Assembly (NCBI RefSeq): GCF_049347105.1
Contig: NZ_CP186334.1
Location: 5,580,001-5,644,000 of the forward strand
DNA from: Gaoshiqia hydrogeniformans
GTDB taxonomy: Bacteria; Bacteroidota; Bacteroidia; Bacteroidales; Prolixibacteraceae
Length of the DNA: 64,000 nt
Direction: 5' to 3'
Shown: positions 1 to 8,654 of the stretch, piece after piece
Layout of the letters: the number at the start of each line of letters is the position of its first letter
Numbering within the stretch: the stretch's first letter is position 1
Program-made: the position numbers and the translations under genes
The notes under the pieces: model-generated
Database searches by the model: none
Told to the model about the DNA's origin: nothing
The model's input: only the letters and a program-made list of their open reading frames with translations

Positions 1-93
1 GTTCATTTGCTGGTTGGCGCAATAGTCACGGGTGGTCAAACCCGACGCCAGGAAATCATCGTAGATAGCCCGGAACTTTTTCTCGTTTAACAT
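1..93 (-). CDS. IS66 accessory protein TnpA-like, N-terminal fragment (runs off the window)
   Basis: Only the first 31 codons are visible, starting at the ATG at 93. The peptide has a short charged start (MLNEKKFRAIYDDF) followed by SGLTTRDYCANQQ, the pattern of the helix-turn-helix start of IS66 TnpA/IS3-TnpA-like proteins in Bacteroidota, where a phrase like 'SGLSxxxFCxxE' precedes a 'FYYW' motif. It lies just inside an IS66-like terminus, where tnpA is expected. It would bind DNA during transposition. Not enough sequence is present to tell whether the gene is intact. Confidence 0.5.
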   Translation of the reverse strand, partial: MLNEKKFRAIYDDFLASGLTTRDYCANQQMN

Positions 94-172
94 GTCGATA
101 TCTTTAAAATCAAGCCACGAATGTAGAGACCGGCAAAATGATTTAAAGCACGGGGGGTCAGCGAATACTTAC
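1..172 (-). mobile_element. IS66-family insertion sequence, one end (partial)
   Basis: The outward tip read on the minus strand begins GTAAGTATTCGCTGACC at position 172, which fits the GTAAGCG-like terminus known for IS66 elements. A TnpA-like reading frame starts 79 bases inside. The element continues off the left edge, so tnpB, tnpC and the other terminal repeat are not visible. IS66 elements make 8-bp target duplications; the flanking octamer here is AGACTATC (173-180), and its partner should sit at the unseen end. Family assignment rests on the end sequence plus the start of one protein. Confidence 0.6.
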
Positions 173-218
173 AGACTATCAGCCTAATGGGAGTCGGAGG
201 AAGAGGTGAGCCGGCAAG

Positions 219-388
219 GTGTCGGTGTAATTTGGACTGAAACAGCCGGCACATCTTGAACCGAAACGGGTGGCACAAATTCGTCCGTTTTATTAACAGT
301 TGGGCCCGGAAACGGTACAAGCGTTACAAAACGAGCATCAACCGGCCTTATACCTGGCTGAAAAGAGTGAAAGAACAATACCCGACAC
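219..388. mobile_element. Small inverted-repeat remnant (IS21-like end or MITE)
   Basis: The segment is bounded by an imperfect inverted repeat: GTGTCGGTGTAATT at 219-232 on the plus strand and GTGTCGGGTATTG read inward from 388 on the minus strand. Inside the left end two related blocks follow each other, CTGAAACAGCCGGCAC and CCGAAACGGGTGGCAC, resembling the repeated transposase-binding blocks at IS21-type ends. No convincing gene lies inside; the overlapping short reading frames look like no known protein. I see no clear target duplication. It may be a deletion remnant of a larger element. It lies beside the truncated sigma gene and may have caused the break. Confidence 0.35.
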
Positions 389-392
389 TGTT

Positions 393-650
393 TTACCACG
401 CATGCCGGCTGTCCTGGTGTTTCTGTACCACTTTTTGGTGCTTCAAATGGTTTAAACAGGCGTTTCGCACCGAGCTAAACAAGTAGGCCTTCAGGTGTTC
501 TTCATCCAAAAGGGCTTTTTTCTTCTCCCAAACCAAAGCAAACACATCCTGCACCAGGTCGAGCGCTGCGGCTTCGTCGGACACAAATTTCCGGGCATAC
601 AAAAACAGCGGGCGATGGTACTTGCGGAATATTTGTTCAAAGTCTGACAT
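393..650 (-). pseudogene. ECF RNA polymerase sigma factor, truncated after region 2
   Basis: The 85-residue product starts with a normal sigma-70 region 2: YHRPLFLYARKFVSDEAA, then DLVQDVFALVWEKK and AYLFSSVRNACLNHLKHQ, the core-binding and -10-recognition helices of Bacteroidetes ECF sigma factors. Intact family members are about 180-200 residues and carry a region 4 helix-turn-helix, which is absent. The sequence loses family likeness after QKHQ (about position 414) and stops within a few codons, just before the remnant at 219-388. The missing part may lie left of the window beyond the IS66 element. It was probably the regulator of a neighbouring SusC/SusD locus. No FecR partner is seen next to it. 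Confidence 0.75.
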
Positions 651-740
651 GGGTTAGGATTTCGGGGGGTAAAATAACGAAATAATTGCTCAAATATAAA
701 AATCAAAATCTCCCGGAGTTCGTTTAAATGATCCTCAACG

Positions 741-769
741 AAAAAAGCTCCCTGAAATTCAGGGAGCTT
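741..769 (-). terminator. Rho-independent terminator after GH16
   Basis: A perfect 11-bp stem (AAGCTCCCTGA at 745-755 and its complement at 759-769) with a three-base loop. On the minus strand the stem is followed by TTTT. It lies about 50 bases past the GH16 stop and closes the long minus-strand array. Confidence 0.8.
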
Positions 770-817
770 AACCACATTCAAACAAAACCTTACTCTTATC
801 TGATCCTAACCTACAGT

Positions 818-1717
818 TTATTGAAATACCCGCACATAGTCGATGAGCATCGCGGCCGGAAAAACCTGGTCGTCGACCCCGTGTTTACCGCCCCAATTGC
901 CGCCAACAGCTACATTTAACAGCAAATAAAAAGCCTGATCAAAAGGCCAGTCGCCCGGACCCTTTCCGCTGTTTTTAAAGGTATGCTGAAAATTGCCGTC
1001 GACAAAAAAGTCGATTTGATGCTCATCCCAGTCAATGGCATATACATGAAAAGCATCGTACATTTCGGCCAAATAAGCCGATTTTCCTTTTTGTGTGCCA
1101 ATCATGTGGTTGAAATGTTCCGTATGCACCGTGAAGAATACCGAGTCCGGGTTATAACCCACATGTTCCATGATGTCTATTTCGCCGCTTTTTGGCCAGC
1201 CGCCATAGTTGTTTTCAGTTGGAAGCATCCAGATGGCAGGCCATAATCCGCGCCCCTGCGGCAGTTGAGCCCGGACTTCTACCCGACCGTACTTCCAGTC
1301 GCCTTTATGTCTGGTGACCAGCCGGACCGAGGTATAGTTTTTTGTGTCGTACGGTTGAGCCCGGGCGATCAGTTCCAACTGTCCGTTTTTTACGTTTACA
1401 TTGTTGGAATCGGCCCTGGTGTAGTATTGCAGTTCGTTGTTCCCCCACCCGTGCCCGCCAACCTGGTAGTCCCATTTGACGCTGTCGGGCAAACCGTCGT
1501 AATCAAATTCATCGCTCCAAACCAACTTTCGGTTTTTATCCCGATCAAACTCCACGGATTCTGTCGCCGGTTTTTTCCGGTCATCAGCCGTTCCGGGAAC
1601 CGCGTGGCTTTCCGGCAAAGGTTCAGCAGGGATGCCACAGCCGGTTTGTTCAGCAAGCAGACTGCCGGGATGTAAACACCAGATCAGTGTCAATGAAAAT
1701 AACAGGAATTTTTTCAT
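818..1717 (-). CDS. GH16 endo-beta-1,3-glucanase (laminarinase-type), secreted
   Basis: Predicted to cut internal beta-1,3 (or mixed 1,3/1,4) glucan bonds by the retaining mechanism. The 299-residue protein has a signal peptide (MKKFLLFSLTLIWCLHPG) and one GH16 beta-jelly-roll domain from about residue 60 to the end. The catalytic signature EIDIME is at 179-184, with E179 as nucleophile and E184 as acid/base by family precedent. WPAIWMLP before it and AVGGNWGG near the C-terminus are typical of the laminarinase subgroup. An in-frame ATG 24 codons upstream exists, but the start at 1717 directly begins the signal peptide. It is the last gene of the array, after SusD1, with a terminator behind it. 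No binding module is attached. Laminarin is the likeliest substrate, but this is not proven. Confidence 0.9.
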   Translation of the reverse strand: MKKFLLFSLTLIWCLHPGSLLAEQTGCGIPAEPLPESHAVPGTADDRKKPATESVEFDRDKNRKLVWSDEFDYDGLPDSVKWDYQVGGHGWGNNELQYYTRADSNNVNVKNGQLELIARAQPYDTKNYTSVRLVTRHKGDWKYGRVEVRAQLPQGRGLWPAIWMLPTENNYGGWPKSGEIDIMEHVGYNPDSVFFTVHTEHFNHMIGTQKGKSAYLAEMYDAFHVYAIDWDEHQIDFFVDGNFQHTFKNSGKGPGDWPFDQAFYLLLNVAVGGNWGGKHGVDDQVFPAAMLIDYVRVFQ

Positions 1718-1739
1718 GTCATGTATTTTAGATGCAGAA

Positions 1740-1791
1740 GGGTGTGTAGATTGATCGGAAACTGCTGGTTGTTCCGGATCAATCCACACCC
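1740..1791 (-). other. Intercistronic hairpin between SusD1 and GH16
   Basis: Long stem: GGGTGTG (1740-1746) pairs with CACACCC (1785-1791), GATTGATC (1749-1756) with GATCAATC (1777-1784), and GGAA with TTCC inside, with a two-base bulge. On the minus strand no U-run follows, so it is more likely an mRNA-stabilising or processing element than a full terminator. On the plus strand it is followed by TTTT. Confidence 0.6.
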
Positions 1792-1811
1792 TTTTGAAAT
1801 CAGTTTAAACC

Positions 1812-3341
1812 TTATTTAAGCAGCCACATCAGTTTATTGATCTCGTCGTACCCATCATACTGCCGATTCAGCGCCTCTTCGAGGTTCTCGCGGTTGTAAC
1901 TGGTTTCCGAGCCGGGATACAGCCAGCGCACCGGAAGCGCATTTTTGTTATTTTCGTTCAGGCTGGTTAAGGGATTGATGGGGAATACAGGGTAACCGGT
2001 CCGCCGGTAATCGAAATAGGCAGTATAAGGATCCTGCATAAAGTTGAGGATATACCGTTGCATCCAGATTTGTTTGAGTTGCTCTTCGGAGGTTGACTTA
2101 AACGCGGCGTTACCTGTAAAATAGCTGTCGATATAGTTTTGATCGATCGCATTGCCGTGCGCATAACCGGCCGGGATGCTCATCATGGCGGCCAAAGCTG
2201 ATTTCACGCCCGATTCATAATACTCCTGCGCCGTGCCGGCAGTAATCCATCCGCGGATGCGGGCCTCTGCTAAAATGAGCTGCTGCTCGGCATAGGTCAG
2301 CAACCTGCGCGGTTCGTTCGCTTCTTCCTGCTGGTAGCGGAGGTTGATCAGCGAATACACATTGGCGCTGTGATTGGCGTTCATCATGGCATAATCCATT
2401 TCAACGTCAACGCCCACGTAGGCAGCCGGTTCGGATGCGCTTTTCCCGGCGGCAATTTCAGCAGCCGATGGCTCGGCAAAATAATACAGACGCCGGTCGT
2501 TTAAGCTTTTTAACGAATCGACCAGTAACGAAGATGGAATCGTTCTGCCGGTAAACAGCGGGCTGGTGCTGTATAAAGGCTGCCTGTTTAACGACGAATA
2601 ATTCAAGCCGAAAAATCCGGTGCCGGCTTCCAGCAGATAACCGCCGCTAACAATCTGTGCAAAACGTGTTTTCACGTTTAACGAAGTAACATTTTCTTTG
2701 GCGCTTAAGGTCATCAGCACCTTCAGGGCCAGGGCATTGGTTGCCCTGCGCCATTTGTCGGGATTGCCGTTATACGGAGTCGGATCGCCGGTAAAGGTAA
2801 TGCCGTTGGCGAAATACTGCTCGGCTTCTTTCAGTTCATCCAGAATACCGATCAATACGCTTTCCTGGCTATCGTAAGCCGGTTTATACAGATCACCTGA
2901 GCCTTTTCCGGCTTCGCTGTAAGGGATGTCGCCCACCTGCATCGTCAGACGGTAAAACAGGTAAGCCCGTGCAAATTTGGCCACTCCCCGGTACGAGTTT
3001 TCCGTATTGTCGCCCATGGCATATTCCACCATCTTTTCAATATTCGGCAGGGCAAGCAGGGCATCAAAACCAACGCTCCCGATTTTATTGTACTGCGCAT
3101 CCATCTGCCCTTCGTTGGCATAACCGACGTACTTGGGCAAGGCACTCTCTGAAATCAGCGCTTTGGCGTCGATTCCGCCGAATTTGGCCACCCTCAATAC
3201 CACATTGGTACACAGCATCGAGGCGCTTACCTGGGTAGTGGTATCGGGATTGGTATTCATATCCTCAAAGTCGTTGCAGCCAAAAAGCAACGATAAGATC
3301 AGGATACTTACTAGTCCTATATGTTTGCTTTTATTTTTCAT
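1812..3341 (-). CDS. SusD/RagB-like glycan-binding lipoprotein (SusD-like_2 type)
   Basis: Surface lipoprotein that should cap the SusC1 channel and bind oligosaccharide. The 509-residue product begins with a lipoprotein signal (MKNKSKHIGLVSILILSLL then FGC) and continues NDFEDMNTNPD, the start typical of SusD-like_2 proteins. The alpha-helical TPR-like body and a C-terminal PVRWLYPGSE-like segment match the family, including length. The start at 3341 is preferred over an ATG 23 codons earlier because it begins the signal peptide. It lies 78 bases after SusC1 and before GH16. Ligand is inferred as beta-glucan from the adjacent laminarinase only. Confidence 0.9.
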   Translation of the reverse strand: MKNKSKHIGLVSILILSLLFGCNDFEDMNTNPDTTTQVSASMLCTNVVLRVAKFGGIDAKALISESALPKYVGYANEGQMDAQYNKIGSVGFDALLALPNIEKMVEYAMGDNTENSYRGVAKFARAYLFYRLTMQVGDIPYSEAGKGSGDLYKPAYDSQESVLIGILDELKEAEQYFANGITFTGDPTPYNGNPDKWRRATNALALKVLMTLSAKENVTSLNVKTRFAQIVSGGYLLEAGTGFFGLNYSSLNRQPLYSTSPLFTGRTIPSSLLVDSLKSLNDRRLYYFAEPSAAEIAAGKSASEPAAYVGVDVEMDYAMMNANHSANVYSLINLRYQQEEANEPRRLLTYAEQQLILAEARIRGWITAGTAQEYYESGVKSALAAMMSIPAGYAHGNAIDQNYIDSYFTGNAAFKSTSEEQLKQIWMQRYILNFMQDPYTAYFDYRRTGYPVFPINPLTSLNENNKNALPVRWLYPGSETSYNRENLEEALNRQYDGYDEINKLMWLLK

Positions 3342-3419
3342 ATTCTTTTTTTTTCGAATTACTAATCCTTGAAAATTTCGTTTTAAAATTTTTTTCAGCA
3401 TCTTACGCAATTTACCTGT

Positions 3420-6400
3420 TTAGAAAGTAACTTTCAGGTTAACACCAAGATACCGTTGAGCAGGATCGATGAAATTCTCCGTGCCCCCATCCGGATCTGA
3501 ATATTTAAATTGCTTTGCCCACAACAACACATTCTGCCCGATGGCCGAAACCGAGGCTCCCTTTGCATGGATCAGACTGCATATCCGCAGCGGCACATCG
3601 TAGGTAACCGACATTTCACGGATTTTGAAGAAAGTGGTACTGTAAGCGTCGAGTGGCGAAGGCGAACCGCCCCAGGCTGTTCCTTTATGGATCCGGGCAA
3701 TGTAGTTCTTGTAAGTAACTTTTTCATCGTTTGTCGCATACTGGCGGGTGTCGCTCGTAATATTGCCGTAAGTGTCGTAGGTTGCCGCTCCCGAAACTAC
3801 TTTTACGCCCTCGCCCAGGTAGTTACTGGTTCCGGGCTGGGTAGCATCCAGGTAACGCTCATTGGTAACCGATTTCGGATGGTTACCCGATAACCACATG
3901 TACATCTCGGTTGTGGTTTGGGCCAAACCTCCCACCCGACCGTCAACCGACATATTAAAGGTGAAATTCTTATACCTCAATGAAGTAGCCAGCCCCCAGA
4001 TCCAGTCGGGATCGGAATATCCAAACACCGAGGTGTAAGGGGAATAAAGAGGAAGGCCGGCGCTGTGAATAAGCTGACCATTGGGGTCTTTCTGAAAATC
4101 GTTCAGGATATAATGGTCAGCCCGTTCCCCCACTTTCACCCAGGGTTTATCCACCGAGAATTCATCATCTAACTTGGTGTAATACCGGGCATATTTGGTC
4201 CAGTTAAAGCTAAGGTCCCATTTCCAGTCATTCGTTTTTACCGGTGTTACGTTGGCCGTTAATTCCACCCCGCGGCGGGTAATTTCTTCATCCGTATTGA
4301 TGTAATTTGAATAGAACCCGGATGCCGGGCTGATCGGCGCCGATACAATCTTGTCGTATATCCGGTGATTATAATAGGCAAAATCGACTGATGCCCGGTT
4401 TTGCAGAACACTGACAATAGTCCCGATTTCATAGGTTTCGGAACCTTCGGCGTGAACATCGGTCCCCCGGATGGTAGACGGATAGGCCGCCGAGCTCATA
4501 TTTCCCCAGGCATTGTTGGTTATGGAATACACCGAATTAATTTCATAGATATCTGAAGGTTTTCTCGCCGTAGTCCACGACCCGCGCACTTTCCAGAGCG
4601 AAAGCCAATCGGTTTCAGGCAGCAGTTCGCTTACAATAAAACTCGTTGCCACCGAGGGGTACAGGTATGATCGTTCTGATTTTGCCAGGGTCGAACTCCA
4701 GTCGTTTCGTAAAGTCCCTTCCACAAAAACCATATTGTTCCACGACAGCGACAAACGGCCAAACAAACTGTTCACCTGGCGTTTATATATCCGTGAACTG
4801 ACTGCCACCGGGTTCACCGACGCTTTCAGCGAATAATATCCCGGAATAGAGAGACCGGCTTGTGTCCTGGCTTCAATGCCTTCGTCCTGAATGTAATTCA
4901 TGGTCCCTCCAAACAAGGCATCCAGGGTAAAATCGCCAAATTTCCGGTCGCCCGACAGGATAAAGTCGTTATTGATACTGTAACCGCGGCCAATACCCGT
5001 GTTATACGAACCTTTTTTAGACTCGCCCCAGATTTGTGTCCCGTTTTTGATAACCGTAGAGGTGCCTCCCCCCTGGAAAGATCCCATCGAAACCCGGACA
5101 ACCTGGCGATCGCTGTAGGTATCAAATCCTGAACGGAAAGTGGCTTTTAACCAGGGGGTAAAATCGTAAGTCAGGGCAACTGTTCCGTTAAAGATGTCCC
5201 GGTCGACGCTGTGAATGCGTTCATGACGATCGAAGTAGGGGTTGTTGTTGATGGAGGTGAAACTGCTGTTTTGCGATTCGTTTTTCACCAGCCAGTAATC
5301 TTTATATTGCCGGATGTCGTAATCGGGCGCAGCCCAAACCAGGATGTTATACATCGGGTCGTAACCGGTGTAGCCGCTAAAACCTACATTGGGCGAGGTT
5401 TGTTTATTGTACGACAGGGTAGACGACAAGGTGAATTTATTTAGTTTCATATCGCCGCCGAGGCTATAGGTAATCTTGTCGAACATCGAATTGGGATAAT
5501 TTCCTTTATTGCGAACCCAGGTGGCCGATGAGCGAAGGCTCCCGTATTCTCCCTGTTGCACCACGCTAATGTTGTTGTTCAGAATGTAGCCCTGTTCCAC
5601 GAAGTTCTCAAAGTTGTTTTTTCCGATTGGCAGATAAGGCATGGATTGATAGGTTTTTGAAACCGGGTCCCACTGGATCACCTGTTGCCCTTCCATCGGC
5701 GGCCCCCAGGCGCCATCGCCCGATCCGACATATTGATTGGTTGCCGTATTGACCACGCGTCCGAAGGTAGATTGGGTTTCAGGGATCGCCAAATAGCCCG
5801 CGGTAAACATGGTACCGCTGTTTACCGATACGCTTAAGCCTTTTTTACCACTCCCTTTTTTTGTTGTGACCATAATGGCCCCACCCTGTCCTTTGAAACC
5901 ATAAAGCGCAGAAGCAGTAGCGCCTTTCAGCACGCTGATGTTTTCGATATCATCCGAAGGAACATCTCTCAAGGTCATGTATTCGTACGGCACCCCGTCG
6001 ATAACCAGCAAGGGGGTTTCGCCGCGAAGCTGGATTTCGGGGGCCGCTGTAAATTCAGAGCTGTTTTTCACCAGCAAACCGGCTACTTTCCCGGTAAGCG
6101 AAGTTCCCATATCCACTCCTTTCACGGTTGCCAGGCTTTCACCCGCTACTTTCTGAACGGCGTATCCCAGCGCTTTTTCTTCCCGGCGTACGCCCAGGGC
6201 AGTCACAATCACTTCGCCCACGCCAATGGTTTCTTCCTCAAGTACAACCTGAAAATTACTCCTGTTGTCAACCGGAACCTCCTGGCTCCTCATTCCCACA
6301 AACGAAAAAACAAGGGTTTCGTCACCCGAAACATTGGCAACCGAAAAGCTCCCGTCAAAGTCGGTGATGGTGCCGATGGTAGTCCCTTTTACAATCACCG

Positions 6401-6854
6401 TCACCCCGGGAATCGGCTCCCCCTGCGTGTTGGTTACCTTTCCGTTCACTGTCCGCTTTTGTTGTTGCTGAAGACTGGATGGGTTTACGGATGGATCGTT
6501 GGCCGTAATGACCACGTTTTTACCAATATAGCGGTAGCTGTAGCCATCGCCCAACAAGGTATCCAGAATGTCTTCAACCGTGCTGTTCTCAAAATTTACC
6601 GTGTATTTTCTGGTCAGGTCCAATTGATCATTCTTGAAAAAGAATCCCACATTGCTGGTTTCTTCAATTTGCCTGAAAATCTCAATAATGGTTGACTCAC
6701 TCACCTTCAGGTTAATCCTGGCGGTTTGGCTATAGGCACCCGTCGCCATTGAAATGATTGAGACGAGTAACAAACTAAGCGTTAGTTTCATAATTCGTAC
6801 AATTTTTTGGAATCGATACCGGTTCCGGCCCGAGACCAAGTGATTTTTTTTCAT
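3420..6854 (-). CDS. SusC-like TonB-dependent transporter with STN signalling domain
   Basis: Outer-membrane active transporter for oligosaccharides. The 1144-residue protein has an N-terminal leader with the cleavable segment ending GAYSQ, an STN domain (about 45-125), a carboxypeptidase-regulatory-like domain (about 135-220, GEPIPGVTVIVKGTT), a plug (about 225-350) and a 22-strand barrel ending in ...LGVNLKVTF. The STN domain is the part that contacts a FecR anti-sigma factor, so this transporter probably also reports ligand to FecR1/ECF sigma just upstream. The start at 6854 (MKKNHLVSGRNRYRF) keeps the long pre-signal stretch common in such SusC proteins; an ATG eight codons earlier is less likely. 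SusD1 follows. Confidence 0.93.
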   Translation of the reverse strand: MKKNHLVSGRNRYRFQKIVRIMKLTLSLLLVSIISMATGAYSQTARINLKVSESTIIEIFRQIEETSNVGFFFKNDQLDLTRKYTVNFENSTVEDILDTLLGDGYSYRYIGKNVVITANDPSVNPSSLQQQQKRTVNGKVTNTQGEPIPGVTVIVKGTTIGTITDFDGSFSVANVSGDETLVFSFVGMRSQEVPVDNRSNFQVVLEEETIGVGEVIVTALGVRREEKALGYAVQKVAGESLATVKGVDMGTSLTGKVAGLLVKNSSEFTAAPEIQLRGETPLLVIDGVPYEYMTLRDVPSDDIENISVLKGATASALYGFKGQGGAIMVTTKKGSGKKGLSVSVNSGTMFTAGYLAIPETQSTFGRVVNTATNQYVGSGDGAWGPPMEGQQVIQWDPVSKTYQSMPYLPIGKNNFENFVEQGYILNNNISVVQQGEYGSLRSSATWVRNKGNYPNSMFDKITYSLGGDMKLNKFTLSSTLSYNKQTSPNVGFSGYTGYDPMYNILVWAAPDYDIRQYKDYWLVKNESQNSSFTSINNNPYFDRHERIHSVDRDIFNGTVALTYDFTPWLKATFRSGFDTYSDRQVVRVSMGSFQGGGTSTVIKNGTQIWGESKKGSYNTGIGRGYSINNDFILSGDRKFGDFTLDALFGGTMNYIQDEGIEARTQAGLSIPGYYSLKASVNPVAVSSRIYKRQVNSLFGRLSLSWNNMVFVEGTLRNDWSSTLAKSERSYLYPSVATSFIVSELLPETDWLSLWKVRGSWTTARKPSDIYEINSVYSITNNAWGNMSSAAYPSTIRGTDVHAEGSETYEIGTIVSVLQNRASVDFAYYNHRIYDKIVSAPISPASGFYSNYINTDEEITRRGVELTANVTPVKTNDWKWDLSFNWTKYARYYTKLDDEFSVDKPWVKVGERADHYILNDFQKDPNGQLIHSAGLPLYSPYTSVFGYSDPDWIWGLATSLRYKNFTFNMSVDGRVGGLAQTTTEMYMWLSGNHPKSVTNERYLDATQPGTSNYLGEGVKVVSGAATYDTYGNITSDTRQYATNDEKVTYKNYIARIHKGTAWGGSPSPLDAYSTTFFKIREMSVTYDVPLRICSLIHAKGASVSAIGQNVLLWAKQFKYSDPDGGTENFIDPAQRYLGVNLKVTF

Positions 6855-6916
6855 ACATTTGTGTGTTAAGTTCAACATTTAACTGTTTACCAGACAGTTT
6901 TTTAAAATTTAACCTG

Positions 6917-6940
6917 AAGTGCACCCTGCCCGGTGCACTT
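6917..6940 (-). other. Hairpin in the FecR1-SusC1 gap
   Basis: Perfect 9-bp stem AAGTGCACC (6917-6925) / GGTGCACTT (6932-6940) with a six-base loop, starting three bases past the FecR1 stop. The T-run is on the plus-strand side, so on the transcribed minus strand it lacks a strong U-tract. It may separate low regulator expression from high SusC expression by partial termination or processing. Confidence 0.55.
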
Positions 6941-6942
6941 TT

Positions 6943-7932
6943 TTATTTGTTCAGATAGATGGTCGTTCCCTTTTCTTCCTGATCATCAATCGTGTAATTA
7001 AGCTCTGTTGTCAGTTTTAACATGTCCAGCAGTTGTTTCACTGTGGTTGTACGGCGGATGACGCTCGTGTATTTCACCTCCCTTAAAGCCTCATCGTTAA
7101 TGACAACGGAAACGCCGTACCACTTCTCAATCTCCTTACAAATCTCTGCTAATGGTTTGTCGATAAAAACAAATTTATTCTCGGTCCAGGCAGTAACCAG
7201 ACCCGGATCAATCTTTTCAAGCTGATACGAAGAATCCGGTTTCCGGTAACTGAACGTTTGATTTACCTCCAGTGACCGGATTTCCCGGTCATGCTCATCC
7301 AATACAGCAATGGCACCTTCGAGTAAGGTGGTCCGGCTCACTTCGTCATCCGGATAAGCCGACACATTAAAGCGTGTTCCCAGATCACGTATCTTGATGT
7401 TGTTGATGTTGACAATAAAAACCCGCCGTTCGTCGTGTTTGATATCGAAAAAGGCTTCGCCCTCCAGGCTGGCCAGAACTTCGCCTTTCTTCTCAGTTAA
7501 CGACAGCGTGGTGCCCGAATTGAGCCAGATCACGGAACCATCGTCCAGGGTTACACGGGAAATACTTCCCTGTTCCGAATAAAATTGTTTGCAGGTTCCG
7601 GCTGGAGCAGGTTTGTATAGTTCATTTAAAAAGAATCCGCTGACCAGGGCCACGATCAAAATGGCAGCATACTTATACCAGCCTGGGTGCAATTTTTTGG
7701 ATTTTGTTTTTGATTCCGGTTGAACTGAATGCCAAAACTCCTGGAATAACTCGGCTTTTCTTTGCTCCGACAATTTTTTCCCTTCGCTGATCTGTTGTAC
7801 ATCCCAAAGTTTTTTCAGGCGAATGTATTCCTGCCGGTCTGCCTGGTTATGATTTAATTCTTCAAAAAATACTTCCTTCTCCTGTTCGGATACCTGTCCA
7901 AGAAGCATTTTTAAGAAAGTTTGGTGGTTCAT
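6943..7932 (-). CDS. FecR-family anti-sigma factor
   Basis: Inner-membrane protein that holds an ECF sigma factor and releases it when the STN domain of a SusC transporter signals. The 329 residues comprise a cytoplasmic sigma-binding part (1-85), one membrane helix (about 86-108, YKYAAILIVALVSGFFL), a periplasmic FecR domain (about 115-225, with LDDGSVIWLNSGT and LGTRFNVSAYPDD) and a DUF4974-like C-terminal domain (about 250-320). It lies 54 bases after the ECF sigma gene and before SusC1, the standard order. It is intact and of normal length. Confidence 0.92.
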   Translation of the reverse strand: MNHQTFLKMLLGQVSEQEKEVFFEELNHNQADRQEYIRLKKLWDVQQISEGKKLSEQRKAELFQEFWHSVQPESKTKSKKLHPGWYKYAAILIVALVSGFFLNELYKPAPAGTCKQFYSEQGSISRVTLDDGSVIWLNSGTTLSLTEKKGEVLASLEGEAFFDIKHDERRVFIVNINNIKIRDLGTRFNVSAYPDDEVSRTTLLEGAIAVLDEHDREIRSLEVNQTFSYRKPDSSYQLEKIDPGLVTAWTENKFVFIDKPLAEICKEIEKWYGVSVVINDEALREVKYTSVIRRTTTVKQLLDMLKLTTELNYTIDDQEEKGTTIYLNK

Positions 7933-7986
7933 CTGATATCATTTTTACCAGTAAACACCAAAACCCGGGCATACCCTATTCAAAAA

Positions 7987-8586
7987 TCAATTTTTTTCTA
8001 TAAAATGATGCGTCACCCAATAAAACAGGGCTAAATATTCTTTCAGTCCGGCTCTCAAAAGCTTGAGCGCCTTCGTCATCCGGGCCTCAACGGTTTTCTC
8101 GCTGATATGCAGCCGTTCAGCAATTTCGCGGTACTTCAAATCCTCGAACCGACTCATTTTGAAAACTATTTTCAGTTCTTCGGGCAGATTTTCAATGGAC
8201 TGATCCGCTTTCGTCCGCAACTCTTCAAATTCGAGATAAGACTCACCCAGGCGGCTTAACGATTCAATGGCATAATCATATTCGTCATGCCTCACCTGGT
8301 TCAGGTGTTTCCAGATAGTTTTCTGATTTCTCAGGTGGTTCAGACACAAATTTTTGGTGACCGTATATAAGAAATTTTTGACATTCGTCCCCGGAACAAG
8401 GCTTTCGCGGACTTCCCACAATTTCAGAAAAGCATCCTGAACAATACTTTCTGCAACAGACTGATCAGCGGTATATTGAAAACCCAATGCGTACAACACA
8501 TCAAAAAAACCGGAATAAATCTTTTCAAATTCAGATTTACTCCCGTTTCTGATTTGTTCTGCATTATAATCTGCATGAATGTTCAT
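7987..8586 (-). CDS. ECF sigma-70 factor (Bacteroidetes PUL type)
   Basis: Directs RNA polymerase to PUL promoters when freed by FecR. The 199-residue protein has region 2 (about 20-95: FDVLYALGFQYTADQSVAESIVQDAFLKLW and VKNFLYTVTKNLCLNHLR) and region 4 (about 135-185: LKYREIAERLHISEKTVEA, a clear helix-turn-helix). It is followed by FecR1. It lies 68 bases after the GH3 gene on the same strand, so it could be reached by read-through from the enzyme cluster upstream. It is the only complete ECF sigma gene in the window, though two FecR/STN-SusC pairs are present. Confidence 0.93.
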   Translation of the reverse strand: MNIHADYNAEQIRNGSKSEFEKIYSGFFDVLYALGFQYTADQSVAESIVQDAFLKLWEVRESLVPGTNVKNFLYTVTKNLCLNHLRNQKTIWKHLNQVRHDEYDYAIESLSRLGESYLEFEELRTKADQSIENLPEELKIVFKMSRFEDLKYREIAERLHISEKTVEARMTKALKLLRAGLKEYLALFYWVTHHFIEKN

Positions 8587-8654
8587 CTTACACGACTAAG
8601 GAAACAATCGTGCAAATTAAACATTCCGGGAAGGAAAGCAAACAAGAATGCGCT

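Noticed and set aside
256..486. 76-codon frame in the left mobile region
   Set aside because: Rich in arginine, tryptophan and lysine without homology; crosses the element end and the antisense of the sigma remnant.
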